Shown: one piece after another, positions 36,652-46,207 of the stretch
Layout: every line of letters starts with the position of its first letter
How positions within the stretch are numbered: the first letter of the stretch is position 1
Assembly: GCA_000769715.1 (NCBI GenBank)
Contig: JROS01000055.1
Location: 51,547-115,546, forward strand
Length of the DNA stretch: 64,000 nucleotides
Origin: Desulfobulbus sp. Tol-SR
GTDB lineage: Bacteria > Desulfobacterota > Desulfobulbia > Desulfobulbales > Desulfocapsaceae
Reading direction: 5' to 3'
The notes under the pieces: model-generated
Seen by the model: the letters and a program-made list of their open reading frames with translations, nothing else
Database searches by the model: none
Told to the model about the DNA's origin: nothing
Translations under genes and position numbers: made by a program

Positions 36652-38157
36652 CTACAGCAGCGGTCCGATCAGGAGGGCAAAGTTCTCCTTGAACCGTTCG
36701 ACCCGTGAACGGTGCGCCAGGGTCGAACGGTCGAGCGGCACCGACTGGTCTTCGTACTGCTGCTGCAGAGTGCACAACCGGCGGGTGAACGCCGTATTGT
36801 AGACGAAGAGGGTCGATTCGAAGTTGAGCCAGAAACTGCGCATATCGAGGTTGACCGAGCCGACCAGGGCGAAGTCGCGGTCGACGGTGATGGTCTTGGC
36901 GTGGAGGAGGCCGTCGGTAAACTGGAGGATGGTCACTCCGGCCTCGACCAGTTCCTCGAACCGGGCCCGGCTGGCATATTCGACCAGCAGCGAGTCGTTC
37001 TTCGAAGGGACGATGATCCGCACGTTGACGCCGCGCTGGGCGGCGGACTTCAAGGCGACGAGCAGAGGTTCGTCGGGGATGAAGTAGGGCGTGGTGAGCA
37101 CCAGTTCCCGGCGGGCGGCGTAGATGGTGGTCAGCAGCAGGCTGTGGATCGCGTCCTGGGTCATGCCGGGGCCGGAGGGAACGAGCTGGACGGCGATATC
37201 CCCGGTCGGCGGCGACGGATGGATATCGGCGATCCGCCGGACCGTGTCGATATCCTCGCGCACCGATTTCGGCCGGAAATGGCGGATGTCGGCATCGAGG
37301 ATCCAGTCGCTGACGAAGGTGCCGGCCAGGGTCTCGACCACCGGACCGCGGATGCGCACCATCAGGTCGATCCACCTGCCGACCCCGGCGTCCTGCTTGA
37401 ACACCTGGGGGTCGACCATGTTCTGGCTGCCGGTATAGGCGATCCTGCCGTCGATGACCACCAGCTTGCGGTGGTTGCGGATATCGATTCTGGCGAACAG
37501 GGCGGAGAAGATTCCGGCCGGCAGCGATTCCTGGATCCTCACCCCCACCTTCCGCATCCCCGCCGCCTCCCGGCTGCGGAGAAAATCCCGGCTGCCGATG
37601 GCATCGAGCAGCAGGCGGCAGCGCACCCCCCGCCGCGTCGCCCGGACGATGGCGGCCATCACCTCGTCCACCATCCCTCCCGGCTCCCAGATATAGAACT
37701 GGAGATGACAGGTGGACCGGGCCTTTTCGATATCGTCGATAATGGCCCTGATGATGTCTTCCGTTCTCTCGATCAGTTCCAGGGCGTTGCCGTCGAGGGC
37801 GGGAATGCCGGCCAGTGCCTCGGCCTGCAGCTGCAGGGGGCCGCACCCGGGGCTGAGGTGCTGCCATTGCACCGGTGGCCGGCCGTGCAGGGTCTGCAGC
37901 CAGTGCTGGTAATGGGCATTGGAATTCAATATCCGCGCCGTCCTCTTGTCGGACAGGCGGTTCTCGCCAAGCAGCAGATAGATGACCCCCCCGGCGAAGG
38001 GGATGAGGAGGATGACGACCAGCCAGGCGAGGGTGATCGGGTACGGGCGCCGGCGCATGATGACCCGGAGCGACAGTCCGACCCGGATGGTCAGGTCGGC
38101 GAGGAGTACGATGGTCGAAATCAGGTGATAGCTCCAGTGTACCGGATCGGGGGCCAT
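36652..38157 (-). CDS. cls: Cardiolipin synthase
   Basis: 501 residues from ATG 38157. Two N-terminal TM helices (HLISTIVLLADLTI; LAWLVVILLIPFAGGVIYLLLG) are followed by two HKD phospholipase-D motifs: NHRKLVVIDG and LHAKTITVDRD. The enzyme condenses phosphatidylglycerol to cardiolipin at the inner membrane. A longer frame upstream adds 42 residues before the first helix and is unlikely. The gene converges with the ferritin-like gene and diverges from argJ. Confidence 0.95.
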   Translation of the reverse strand: MAPDPVHWSYHLISTIVLLADLTIRVGLSLRVIMRRRPYPITLAWLVVILLIPFAGGVIYLLLGENRLSDKRTARILNSNAHYQHWLQTLHGRPPVQWQHLSPGCGPLQLQAEALAGIPALDGNALELIERTEDIIRAIIDDIEKARSTCHLQFYIWEPGGMVDEVMAAIVRATRRGVRCRLLLDAIGSRDFLRSREAAGMRKVGVRIQESLPAGIFSALFARIDIRNHRKLVVIDGRIAYTGSQNMVDPQVFKQDAGVGRWIDLMVRIRGPVVETLAGTFVSDWILDADIRHFRPKSVREDIDTVRRIADIHPSPPTGDIAVQLVPSGPGMTQDAIHSLLLTTIYAARRELVLTTPYFIPDEPLLVALKSAAQRGVNVRIIVPSKNDSLLVEYASRARFEELVEAGVTILQFTDGLLHAKTITVDRDFALVGSVNLDMRSFWLNFESTLFVYNTAFTRRLCTLQQQYEDQSVPLDRSTLAHRSRVERFKENFALLIGPLL

Positions 38158-38470
38158 AAGGAAAAAAACACCGTGTCGGGAATCGTCGTTTGATGATGGG
38201 CCATGCCGCCGCACCGGAATCGAGGGGTAGTAATACTGTCTTTTTTCCGGAACGCAGCGATCGGCGGCTCCGGAAGGGAGCATACTGCCAGCCCATTTTA
38301 TACTAGCATAGGCAGGGATAGCGGTGGTAGATTATTATGAATATTATTTTCCGAGCGGGGGCAGGCGCCGCTTTCGGAGGGTCGGAGGAGGCCGGTCTGG
38401 GTAGACCGTCGTGCGGCCAGGGGGACCGTGCATGCCGGAAGAGGGAGATTTTTTTTGAATGGAAGGTTGC
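38158..38470. other. Divergent intergenic region, 313 bp, cls/argJ
   Basis: An AT-rich island at about 38296-38353 has -10-like hexamers on both strands (TATACT at 38299-38304 on plus, TATAAA at 38302-38297 on minus) but no matching -35 boxes. Nothing else recognisable. Confidence 0.4.
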
Positions 38471-39658
38471 ATGGGTGTCAAAGGTTTTTCCACCTCCGCT
38501 GTCGCGGCCGGCATCAGGTACGCCGATCGGCTTGACCTCGGACTGATTTTCAGCGATACGCCGGCAGTCACCGCCGGGGTATTCACCACCAACCAGATCA
38601 AGGCGGCGCCGGTACTGATCGATGTCGAACGCCTGAAACAGGGACGAGCGCAGGCGATCCTCGTCAACAGCGGCTGCGCCAATGCCTGCACCGGCGAGCA
38701 GGGCATGGAGAATGCCCGCCATGCCGGCATGCTGGTTTCGCAAGCGCTGAACATCCAGGATGTCCTGGTCCAGCTGGCCTCGACCGGGGTGATCGGCGAA
38801 CAGCTGAACGTCACGGCCATCGAGAACAGCGTCGATCAGCTCGTTGCCGGGCTGTCGCCCGACAATTTCGAACAGGTGGCTCGAGCGATCATGACCACCG
38901 ATACGGTCCCGAAGACGGTCTGCCGCACGATCAATATTGGCGGCAAGGATGTCAATATTGCCGGGATGGCGAAGGGCTCGGGGATGATCATGCCGAATAT
39001 GGCGACCATGCTCGCCTTTGTCCTGACCGATGTCCAGATCAGTTTTCCCGAACTCCACGCCGCCCTCGTCAGCGGTGTCGCGAGTACCTTCAACCGCATC
39101 ACCGTCGATGGCGATACCAGCACCAACGACATGGCCCTGGTGATGGCCAACGGTTGTGCCGGCAACCCCTGGATCGACGAGGATGCCCCGCAGCAGGACC
39201 GGCAGCTCTTCCGCGATACCCTTGAAGAGGTACTGAAGGAACTGGCCCTGATGATCGTCACCGATGGCGAGGGGGCGACCAAGACCATCACCATCCGGGT
39301 CTGCGGGGCGAAAGAAAACGAGGAGGCCGAGCGTCTGGCCAGGACCATCGCCAATTCCAGCCTGGTGAAAACCGCCTTTTTCGGGGAGGATGCCAACTGG
39401 GGCCGGATCATCGCCGCCATGGGACGTTCGGGCGTGCGATTCAATCCGGACAAGGTCGACATCGCCTTCAACGACGTGCTGATCGTCAAGAACGGCCAGG
39501 GCCTCGGCAAGGAAGCCGAGTCTGCCGCCACCCGGGTGCTCAAGGAGAAAAATTTCGCCGTGTGCGTCGACCTCAAGGACGGGGCGGGCTGCGAAGAGAT
39601 TTACACCTGTGATTTTTCTGTCGATTATGTGAAGATCAACGCCAACTACCGGTCCTGA
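38471..39658 (+). CDS. argJ: Glutamate N-acetyltransferase / ArgJ
   Basis: 395 residues from ATG 38471; an in-frame ATG at 38459 is possible, but GGAAGG just before 38471 favours the shorter form. ArgJ is an Ntn-like hydrolase that self-cleaves before Thr in KGSGMIMPNMATMLAF. It transfers acetyl from N-acetylornithine to glutamate; bifunctional forms also use acetyl-CoA. This completes the cyclic arginine pathway. First gene of a run with the CHAD, ParA, SixA and MFS genes (12 bp to the CHAD gene). Confidence 0.96.
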   Translation: MGVKGFSTSAVAAGIRYADRLDLGLIFSDTPAVTAGVFTTNQIKAAPVLIDVERLKQGRAQAILVNSGCANACTGEQGMENARHAGMLVSQALNIQDVLVQLASTGVIGEQLNVTAIENSVDQLVAGLSPDNFEQVARAIMTTDTVPKTVCRTINIGGKDVNIAGMAKGSGMIMPNMATMLAFVLTDVQISFPELHAALVSGVASTFNRITVDGDTSTNDMALVMANGCAGNPWIDEDAPQQDRQLFRDTLEEVLKELALMIVTDGEGATKTITIRVCGAKENEEAERLARTIANSSLVKTAFFGEDANWGRIIAAMGRSGVRFNPDKVDIAFNDVLIVKNGQGLGKEAESAATRVLKEKNFAVCVDLKDGAGCEEIYTCDFSVDYVKINANYRS

Positions 39659-39670
39659 CGGCCGCTGCCG

Positions 39671-41263
39671 ATGATCGAACAGGCCCCCGCCTCCATCTTC
39701 CTCGTCGGTGCTGATTTTGATGCCGCCGCCATCGCTTTTCGCCTCGGTGGCGACTGCGCCGTCAGAGAGGTGGAGATCGATGAAGGGAAGGAGGAATTCC
39801 TCGACACCTTCGAATGGGGACTGTACCGGTCAGACCTGGCGCTGGCCCGCAGGGGACAGCGGTATCGGCTGTATGCGGCGGATGGGACGGTGCTGGGGGA
39901 AGGGAAGGGGCCGCGCAGAAAAAGGCCGTTCCGGTGGGATTTTCCCGACGGCCCGATTCGCGACGGGATCAGCGAAGGGGCCGATATCCGCGCCCTCTGT
40001 CCGAAACTGCAGTTGTCCAGGGTTCGCCGGTCGTTTCATCTCCTCAACGAAGACGAGAAAACCGTTCTCAGGCTGTGGCTCGACCACGTTGTCGTCAACG
40101 GCGACAATCGGGGACCGGTCACGCAGACGCAGCTGCATCTGGTCGGAGTCCGCGGCTATGACCACGAATATCAGGCTGTCCGTAGTCTGCTTGAGGAAGA
40201 TGGACTGGAGCAGCCGACCGACCGGACGCACTTCCTGGCCCCGGTCCTCTCGGGGGCGGGTATCACCATTGGTGCCGCCGGCTCGAAGACGGTTGTGATC
40301 CTCGAGCGGGATATCTCCATGCGGGACGGTCTGCGCCAGGTGGGGCTGGCCGTGTTCGGCGACATCCGGAGAAACCTGCCGGGGACGATCGACGACATCG
40401 ATACCGAATTTCTCCATGACCTGAGGATATCGCTGCGTCGCACCCGTTCGCTGCTGTCGATCTTGGCCAGGGCCCTCCCCGGTGTTCATTGTGATCATTT
40501 CCGCTCCGAGTTCCGGTGGATCACCCAGGCGACCGGCAAGGTCCGTGACTGCGATGTCTATCTGCTGAAGGAGGAAGAGTACCGCAGCATGCTGCCGGTC
40601 AGCCTCCATCCCGGGCTTGCCGGTTTTGTCCGGGGAATGCGGGCGTTCAGGAACAAAGAATTCAGGGCGATGAAAAAACAACTGAAATCGCCGCGGCTGG
40701 TGCGTCTGCTCAAGGAATGGCAGCATTTTCTGGAAAATCTGCCCCAGCCGGCCGACTCGACGGAGCAGGACCGTCCGTGCCGGGGTTTTGCCGCCAGGGC
40801 GGTAAAGAAACGATTCAGGAAGGTCCTGCTGGAGGGTGAAAAACTGGGTCCCGACAGCCCCGACACCATGCTTCACGCCCTGCGGATCGAGGCGAAAAAA
40901 CTGCGCTATCTCCTCGAATTCTTTTACTCGCTGTTCCCTGCGGAGGAGGTTGGCCTGCTGGTCAAGCACCTGAAGAAACTGCAGAACAATCTCGGAGACT
41001 ACAACGATCTGGCCGTGCAGCAGGCGATGCTCGGAACCTTTCGCAGCCCTGGCCGGGTCGATGACCCGAAACAGGTCCTGGCCATTGCCGCCGCCCTTGG
41101 CGGCCTGGTGACCCGGATCGCCGAACGGCAGCAGCAGGTTCGCGGTGAGTTCGAGGCCACCTTCGCCGATTTTGCCGGCGACGACAACAGGGAACTGGTG
41201 CGCAGGATCACCGCAACCGCAGGCGATGGCCAACTCTCCGCAGGACATGGTGCCCGGCAATGA
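39671..41263 (+). CDS. CHAD-domain protein with diverged CYTH-like N-terminus
   Basis: 530 residues. Residues ~30-190 resemble a CYTH-like barrel (FEWGLYRSDLALARRG, RRSFHLL) but lack the ExExK signature, so no catalysis is expected. Residues ~210-515 are a CHAD domain with its two conserved His motifs, FLHDLRISLRRTR (H249) and MLHALRIEAKKLRYLL (~H402), plus many Arg/Lys. CHAD domains bind inorganic polyphosphate and some localise to polyphosphate granules. The stop overlaps the ParA start (ATGA), which argues strongly for a shared function with that ATPase. Confidence 0.88.
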   Translation: MIEQAPASIFLVGADFDAAAIAFRLGGDCAVREVEIDEGKEEFLDTFEWGLYRSDLALARRGQRYRLYAADGTVLGEGKGPRRKRPFRWDFPDGPIRDGISEGADIRALCPKLQLSRVRRSFHLLNEDEKTVLRLWLDHVVVNGDNRGPVTQTQLHLVGVRGYDHEYQAVRSLLEEDGLEQPTDRTHFLAPVLSGAGITIGAAGSKTVVILERDISMRDGLRQVGLAVFGDIRRNLPGTIDDIDTEFLHDLRISLRRTRSLLSILARALPGVHCDHFRSEFRWITQATGKVRDCDVYLLKEEEYRSMLPVSLHPGLAGFVRGMRAFRNKEFRAMKKQLKSPRLVRLLKEWQHFLENLPQPADSTEQDRPCRGFAARAVKKRFRKVLLEGEKLGPDSPDTMLHALRIEAKKLRYLLEFFYSLFPAEEVGLLVKHLKKLQNNLGDYNDLAVQQAMLGTFRSPGRVDDPKQVLAIAAALGGLVTRIAERQQQVRGEFEATFADFAGDDNRELVRRITATAGDGQLSAGHGARQ

Positions 41264-42006
41264 AAACAGTGGCTATCTACAGCAGCAAGGGCGGGGTGGG
41301 CAAGACCGCCACCGCCGTCAACCTCGCCTACACCGCTTCCATGTCCGGGCAGCGGACCCTGCTCTGCGACATGGACTCGCAGGGGGCGGCTTCGTACTAT
41401 TTCCGGATCAAGGCGAAGAAGAAATTCAACAGCGAGAGACTGCTCGATGGCGATATCGCGAAGAATATCCGGGGGACGGATTTTATTCACCTTGACCTGC
41501 TGCCGGCACATTTTTCCTTCCGCAACCTTGATCTCGCCCTGAACGAATTCAGCAAAAAAAAACGGCGGCAGGCCCTGGTCAGACTTTTTGCCCCCTTAGC
41601 CGAGGACTATGAAATCCTCATCCTCGATTGCCCTCCGAATCTGACCCTGCTCTCGGAGAACATCATCGAGGCGGCCGATGTCCTCATCTGTCCGGTCATT
41701 CCCACCACGCTGTCGCTGATCGCCCTGGAGCAACTGCTCAAGCTGTTCACCAAACTCGGTGCCGACAAGGACAAGATCCTCGCCTTTTTCTCCATGGTCG
41801 AACGGCGGAAGTCCATGCACCTGGCGACCATGGAGAAGTACAGCAAATATCAGTTGTTTTTAAAGACCTCGATCCCCTTTCTGGCCGAGATCGAAAAAAT
41901 GGGCATCCTCCGCCAGCCGGTCGGGGCGGCGGCTCGACAGTCACCGGCCGCCCGGCAGTACGAAAAACTGTGGCAGGAAGTGATACAACGGAGCGAACCG
42001 GCATGA
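41260..42006 (+). CDS. ParA/Soj-family ATPase
   Basis: 248 residues. Deviant Walker A SKGGVGKTATAVNLA carries the signature Lys; Walker A' is LLCDMDSQGAAS and Walker B ILILDCPPN. There is no N-terminal HTH, so it is the small chromosomal/cargo-positioning type. No parB and no centromere-like repeats lie nearby. Such ATPases form gradients on the nucleoid to move DNA, carboxysomes or other cargo. It is coupled by ATGA to both the CHAD gene before it and the sixA gene after it, suggesting CHAD-bound cargo, possibly polyphosphate granules. Confidence 0.92.
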   Translation: MKTVAIYSSKGGVGKTATAVNLAYTASMSGQRTLLCDMDSQGAASYYFRIKAKKKFNSERLLDGDIAKNIRGTDFIHLDLLPAHFSFRNLDLALNEFSKKKRRQALVRLFAPLAEDYEILILDCPPNLTLLSENIIEAADVLICPVIPTTLSLIALEQLLKLFTKLGADKDKILAFFSMVERRKSMHLATMEKYSKYQLFLKTSIPFLAEIEKMGILRQPVGAAARQSPAARQYEKLWQEVIQRSEPA

Positions 42007-42506
42007 GAAGGCTGTATCTGATCCGTCATGCCAAATCGAGTTGGGCGGAGGCGGGGCTGGACGATTTTGACCGGCCGCTGAACCACCGCGGCAAGGCCGA
42101 CGCCCCCTTCATGGGGCGGAGACTGTCCGGCCACGGGGTACGCCCCGACCTCATTGTCGCCAGTCCGGCGAAAAGGGCCAGGAAGACGGCCCGCATCATC
42201 GCCGAGGCGCTTGGATTCGCGGAGAAATCGATTCACCTTGATTCGGCGCTGTACATGGCCGAGGTGCCGGCCCTGCTCGAGACCATCGCCGGGGTACCGG
42301 ACAGCACCGAGGAACTGGCCCTCGTCGGTCACAACTACGGCATCACCGACCTCGCCGAATGGCTGACCGGGCGGAGCATCGGCAATATCCCCACCTGCGG
42401 CGCCGTCGGCATCGAATTCGACTGCCGGTCATGGTCAGAGCTCAAGGAAGGCTCCGGCCGCCTGCTGTTCTTCGACTACCCCAAAAAACATTCCGGCCGC
42501 GAATAA
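42003..42506 (+). CDS. sixA: SixA-like phosphohistidine phosphatase
   Basis: 167 residues. Histidine phosphatase (RHG) motif LIRHAKSSWAE at the N-terminus and the second His in ALVGHNYGITD. SixA dephosphorylates phosphohistidine on proteins such as ArcB HPt or the NPr arm of the nitrogen phosphotransfer system. The start overlaps the ParA stop (ATGA), and the stop overlaps the MFS start (TAATG). SixA genes are often next to CHAD genes, but the shared substrate is not known. Confidence 0.92.
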   Translation: MRRLYLIRHAKSSWAEAGLDDFDRPLNHRGKADAPFMGRRLSGHGVRPDLIVASPAKRARKTARIIAEALGFAEKSIHLDSALYMAEVPALLETIAGVPDSTEELALVGHNYGITDLAEWLTGRSIGNIPTCGAVGIEFDCRSWSELKEGSGRLLFFDYPKKHSGRE

Positions 42507-43735
42507 TGACGGCCGGCACGCAGGCCATGGCAGACGGCGGATACCTGCCGTTCCGACGGGTACTGCCGCAGCTGGCACTCCTGTCGTCGCTCTTTCTGCT
42601 CAATTTTCTCTCCCGCATCATCTTTGCACCGCTGCTGCCGCAGATCGAGCAGGAACTCGGCTTCGGCCATACGGTGTCGGGCTCCTTTTTTCTGTGGATT
42701 TCCGTTGGTTATTTCCCCTCGGTGCTGACCTCCGGGTTTGTCTCGGCGCGCATCACCTTCAAACGGACAATCGTCCTGTCCACCCTCGCCGCCGGCTGTG
42801 TCCTCGTCATGCTGGCCCATTGCCGGACCATGACCGGCATCCGTGCCGCCCTGTTCGGGCTCGGCCTCGCCTCCGGTCTCTACCTGCCGGCGGGACTGTC
42901 GACGATCACCGGGATGGTGGCACCGACTTTCTGGGGGCGGGGCATCGCCGTCCACGAACTGGCGCCGAATATCGGTTTCATCATTGCGCCGCTGATCTGC
43001 GGGGTGATGGTGCGGTGGTCGACCTGGCGCCACGGGATCGAGGGCATCGGTGTCGGCCTGATCGTCATGGCGGTGCTGTACGGTCTGAAGGGGCGGGGCG
43101 GCAGGGATCGGGGGGTGCCTCCCGATCTCGCGGTCTTTCGCGTCTTTCTGGCCATGCCGCAGTTTTGGCTGATGATCCTGCTGTTTTCCCTGGCCATCTG
43201 CTCGACCATGGGGATCTATGCGATGCTGCCGTTGCTGCTGGTCACCGGCCAGGGGATGGATGGCGACAGCGCCAACCGTCTCCTCTCGCTGTCGCGGTTC
43301 TGCACGATCATCATGCCGGTCCCGGCCGGCTGGCTCGGCGATCGCTACGGCAACCGGCGGGTGATGGTGGCGGCCCTGCTGCTCGCCGGCCTGCTGACGA
43401 TCCCGCTCGGCCTCCTGTCCGGCGGCCCTCTGCTCGCCGCGGTCTTTCTCCAGCCGCTGGTCGCCGTCTGTTTCTTCCCCTCGGCCTTCGCCGTCCTCAG
43501 CACGCTGGGGGGAAAGAAGCTGGGGGCGGCGGCGGTTTCCCTCTCCATCCCGATGGCGTTTCTGGTCGGCGGCGGAGTCATGCCGACCCTGATCGGCGGC
43601 ATCGGCGATCACTTCGACCTCGGCGCCGGTTTTGTCGTGGCCGGCCTGGCGATGACTGTTGCCGCCGTCCTGGCCGCGGTTATCCTGCGGCGGGAGGCGA
43701 GGGCGAGGGGTGCGGAGCATGATCCGCGGTCATAA
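42506..43735 (+). CDS. MFS transporter
   Basis: 409 residues with about twelve TM helices. The cytoplasmic loop motif is diverged; loop 8-9 reads GWLGDRYGNRRVM, the MFS signature. The substrate cannot be told. The ATG at 42506 overlaps the sixA stop (TAATG), making it the last gene of the argJ-CHAD-ParA-SixA-MFS run. A longer frame that extends into sixA is not real. Confidence 0.88.
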   Translation: MTAGTQAMADGGYLPFRRVLPQLALLSSLFLLNFLSRIIFAPLLPQIEQELGFGHTVSGSFFLWISVGYFPSVLTSGFVSARITFKRTIVLSTLAAGCVLVMLAHCRTMTGIRAALFGLGLASGLYLPAGLSTITGMVAPTFWGRGIAVHELAPNIGFIIAPLICGVMVRWSTWRHGIEGIGVGLIVMAVLYGLKGRGGRDRGVPPDLAVFRVFLAMPQFWLMILLFSLAICSTMGIYAMLPLLLVTGQGMDGDSANRLLSLSRFCTIIMPVPAGWLGDRYGNRRVMVAALLLAGLLTIPLGLLSGGPLLAAVFLQPLVAVCFFPSAFAVLSTLGGKKLGAAAVSLSIPMAFLVGGGVMPTLIGGIGDHFDLGAGFVVAGLAMTVAAVLAAVILRREARARGAEHDPRS

Positions 43736-43881
43736 AGGTTGCCATAGCTGTTGAAATACCGTTTTCCGTCCGGTATATCCGCCACTGGATTGCCAACGCC
43801 CCGGCGAGGCTGATCGACCATCAAACTTCATCCTCCGCCGAGAAAAAGAGAAGGACGGTACAATGAATAAGGGGAACTTGG

Positions 43882-44874
43882 GTGTCTGAAACGGAAAACA
43901 ACGCCACGTCCAGCCGCAGCGACTTGATCCGGGACGTATTTCTCTCCCTGCTGCGGGAAACGGCGCTCACCAGCTGGGAGCTGATCAAGATCACCGTGCC
44001 GGTGGTGATCATCACCAAGGTCCTCGAGGAACTGGGGATGATCACCTGGCTCGGCTACCTGCTCGAACCGGTGATGGGCCTGGTCGGATTGCCCGGCTCC
44101 CTCGGCCTGGTCTGGGCGATGGCGATGCTGACCAGCATCTACGGCGGCATGGCGGTCTTCGCCGCCCTGGCGCCCGGCCTGGCGCTGACCGGGGCGCAGG
44201 TGACGATCCTCTGCTCGATGATGCTGATCGCCCACACCCTGCCGCTGGAGTTGAGCATCAGCAAAAAGGCCGGGGCGGCAGTGCTGCCGATTGCCGTCCT
44301 GCGGGTCGGCGGGGCGGTCCTCTACGCCGTCCTGCTCGACCGGCTCTGCCGGTGGCTGGACCTGTGGCAGGGACCGGCCCGGCTGCTGTTCAAGACCGGC
44401 GAGATCGAACGCGACCTCGGCGGCTGGGCCCTTGATCAGATCATCAACCTCGGCATGATCATTTTGGTGATCTTTGCTATCATGGTCTGCATGCGCCTCC
44501 TCCGGGCGATCGGCGTCCTGGCGCTGTTCGAGCGCCTGCTCGGCCCGGTGCTGCCGGTGTTCGGCATGAGCCGGCAGGCGGCGCCGCTCACCGTCGTCGG
44601 CATGGTCATGGGGCTCAGCTACGGCGGCGCCCTGATCATCCGCGAGGCCTGTTCGGGCAAGCTCGATCGCCGGGAGATCTTCTATTCGATGGCCCTGATG
44701 GGGATCTGCCACTCCCTGGTCGAGGACACCCTGCTGATGCTGGCGCTCGGCGGCCGGTTCGGCGGCATATTTTGGGGGAGGATTCTCTTTTCTCTTGGTA
44801 TAGTGTTCGGTATTGTCCGCCTGGCCCGCTACATTGAACAACGAAGGACAAGGATCCCGACAGGAACGGCCTGA
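43882..44874 (+). CDS. Nucleoside recognition (Gate) domain membrane protein
   Basis: 330 residues with two Gate-type halves. The first contains KITVPVVIITKVLEELG and GLVWAMAMLTSIYGGMAV, the second GVLALFERLLGPVLPVFGMS and GMVMGLSYGGALI, as in SpmA/SpmB-type and Fe/nucleoside-transport Gate proteins. The substrate is unknown. Start is GTG 43882 with AAGGGG upstream. It precedes avtA by 31 bp. Confidence 0.85.
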   Translation: MSETENNATSSRSDLIRDVFLSLLRETALTSWELIKITVPVVIITKVLEELGMITWLGYLLEPVMGLVGLPGSLGLVWAMAMLTSIYGGMAVFAALAPGLALTGAQVTILCSMMLIAHTLPLELSISKKAGAAVLPIAVLRVGGAVLYAVLLDRLCRWLDLWQGPARLLFKTGEIERDLGGWALDQIINLGMIILVIFAIMVCMRLLRAIGVLALFERLLGPVLPVFGMSRQAAPLTVVGMVMGLSYGGALIIREACSGKLDRREIFYSMALMGICHSLVEDTLLMLALGGRFGGIFWGRILFSLGIVFGIVRLARYIEQRRTRIPTGTA

Positions 44875-44905
44875 ATGGCGGAACAGGCTGCTGTCTCACA
44901 CTGCT

Positions 44906-46171
44906 ATGCGCTTTTCGAAATTTGGTCAACGATTGACCTGCGACGCCGGCATCCTCTCGCTGATGGACGATCTGGGGGCGGCCCGCAGCGAATACGAAGG
45001 GGAAATGATGATGATGGGCGGCGGCAATCCCGGTCATGTCCCCGAATTCCAGGAACTGCTCCGCCGCAACCTCCAGGAGATCTGCGGCGACCCTGCGGCC
45101 TTCCGGGAACTGGTCGGGGCCTACAGTCCGCCCCAGGGCGATGCGGCATTCATCGAGGTCCTCGCCGACCTGCTGTCCCGGCACTGCGGCTGGCCGGTCG
45201 GACCGGACAACATCTGCCTCACCAACGGCAGCCAGACCGCCTTCTTCATGCTGTTCAACCTCCTGGCCGGCGTTTGTCCCGACGGCAGCTGCAGGAAGAT
45301 CTGCCTGCCGCTGGCCCCTGAATATATCGGCTATGCCGATCTCGGTCTGTGCGACGATTTCTTCGTCGCCACCAAACCGAAAATCGAGCGGATCGGCGAC
45401 GATATGTTCAAGTACCATATCGACTTCGACGCCCTCGAGATCACCCCTGATATCGGCGCCATCTGCGTTTCGCGCCCGACCAATCCGAGCGGCAACGTCA
45501 TCACCGACAGTGAGGTCCAGGCCCTCGACCGCCTGGCCCGGAGGCATGGCGTGCCGCTGATCATCGACAACGCCTACGGCCTGCCCTTCCCGGGGATGGT
45601 CTATGCCGAGGCCGCCCCGTTCTGGAACGACAACACCGTGGTCTGCCTGTCGCTGTCCAAGCTCGGGCTGCCGGCGGTCCGGACCGGCATTATCGTCGCC
45701 CGGCCGGAGATCGTCCGCGCCCTGGCCAGCATGAATGCCATCATGTCGCTGTCGCCGGGCAGCTTCGGCGCCATGGTGACGAGGAAACTGTTTGCCTCCG
45801 GCGAGGTGGTCGATCTCAGCCGCAACCTGATCGGCCCCTTTTACCGCCGCAAGATGGAAAAGGCGGTGGCGGCGGTTCGCCGGGAATGCGCCGGTCTGCC
45901 CTATCGGATCCACAGGCCGGAGGGGGCGATGTTTCTGTGGCTGTGGTTCGAGGGGCTGCCGCTGTCGAGCCTCGACTTCTACCGCCGATTGAAGCGCCGG
46001 GGCGCCCTGGTGGTATCCGGGCATTATTTCTTCCCGGGGTTGAAGGAGGAGTGGCGGCATCGGCAGGAATGTGTTCGGGTAACCTATTCCCAGAACGACG
46101 AGGATGTGGCCAACGGCATCGCCATCATCGGCCGCGAGGCCGGAAAGGCGTATGCCGGTTCGGGTCAATAG
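44906..46171 (+). CDS. avtA: Valine-pyruvate aminotransferase
   Basis: 421 residues from ATG 44906, which gives the family's N-terminus RFSKFGQRLTCDAGILSLMD. The PLP-Lys lies in SLSKLGLPAVRTG; other fold-I landmarks are SRPTNPSGNV and IIDNAYGLPF. AvtA converts 2-oxoisovalerate and alanine to valine and pyruvate. No Shine-Dalgarno is obvious. It follows the Gate-domain gene and precedes the MORN gene by 36 bp. Confidence 0.93.
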   Translation: MRFSKFGQRLTCDAGILSLMDDLGAARSEYEGEMMMMGGGNPGHVPEFQELLRRNLQEICGDPAAFRELVGAYSPPQGDAAFIEVLADLLSRHCGWPVGPDNICLTNGSQTAFFMLFNLLAGVCPDGSCRKICLPLAPEYIGYADLGLCDDFFVATKPKIERIGDDMFKYHIDFDALEITPDIGAICVSRPTNPSGNVITDSEVQALDRLARRHGVPLIIDNAYGLPFPGMVYAEAAPFWNDNTVVCLSLSKLGLPAVRTGIIVARPEIVRALASMNAIMSLSPGSFGAMVTRKLFASGEVVDLSRNLIGPFYRRKMEKAVAAVRRECAGLPYRIHRPEGAMFLWLWFEGLPLSSLDFYRRLKRRGALVVSGHYFFPGLKEEWRHRQECVRVTYSQNDEDVANGIAIIGREAGKAYAGSGQ

Positions 46172-46207
46172 TTAATTCGCCGTATATTTCCGGAGGTCTG
46201 TCGATCT

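Noticed and set aside
40000-43000. Plasmid-type partition locus around the ParA gene
   Set aside because: No parB, replication gene or centromere-like direct repeats; the neighbours are chromosomal (argJ, sixA).
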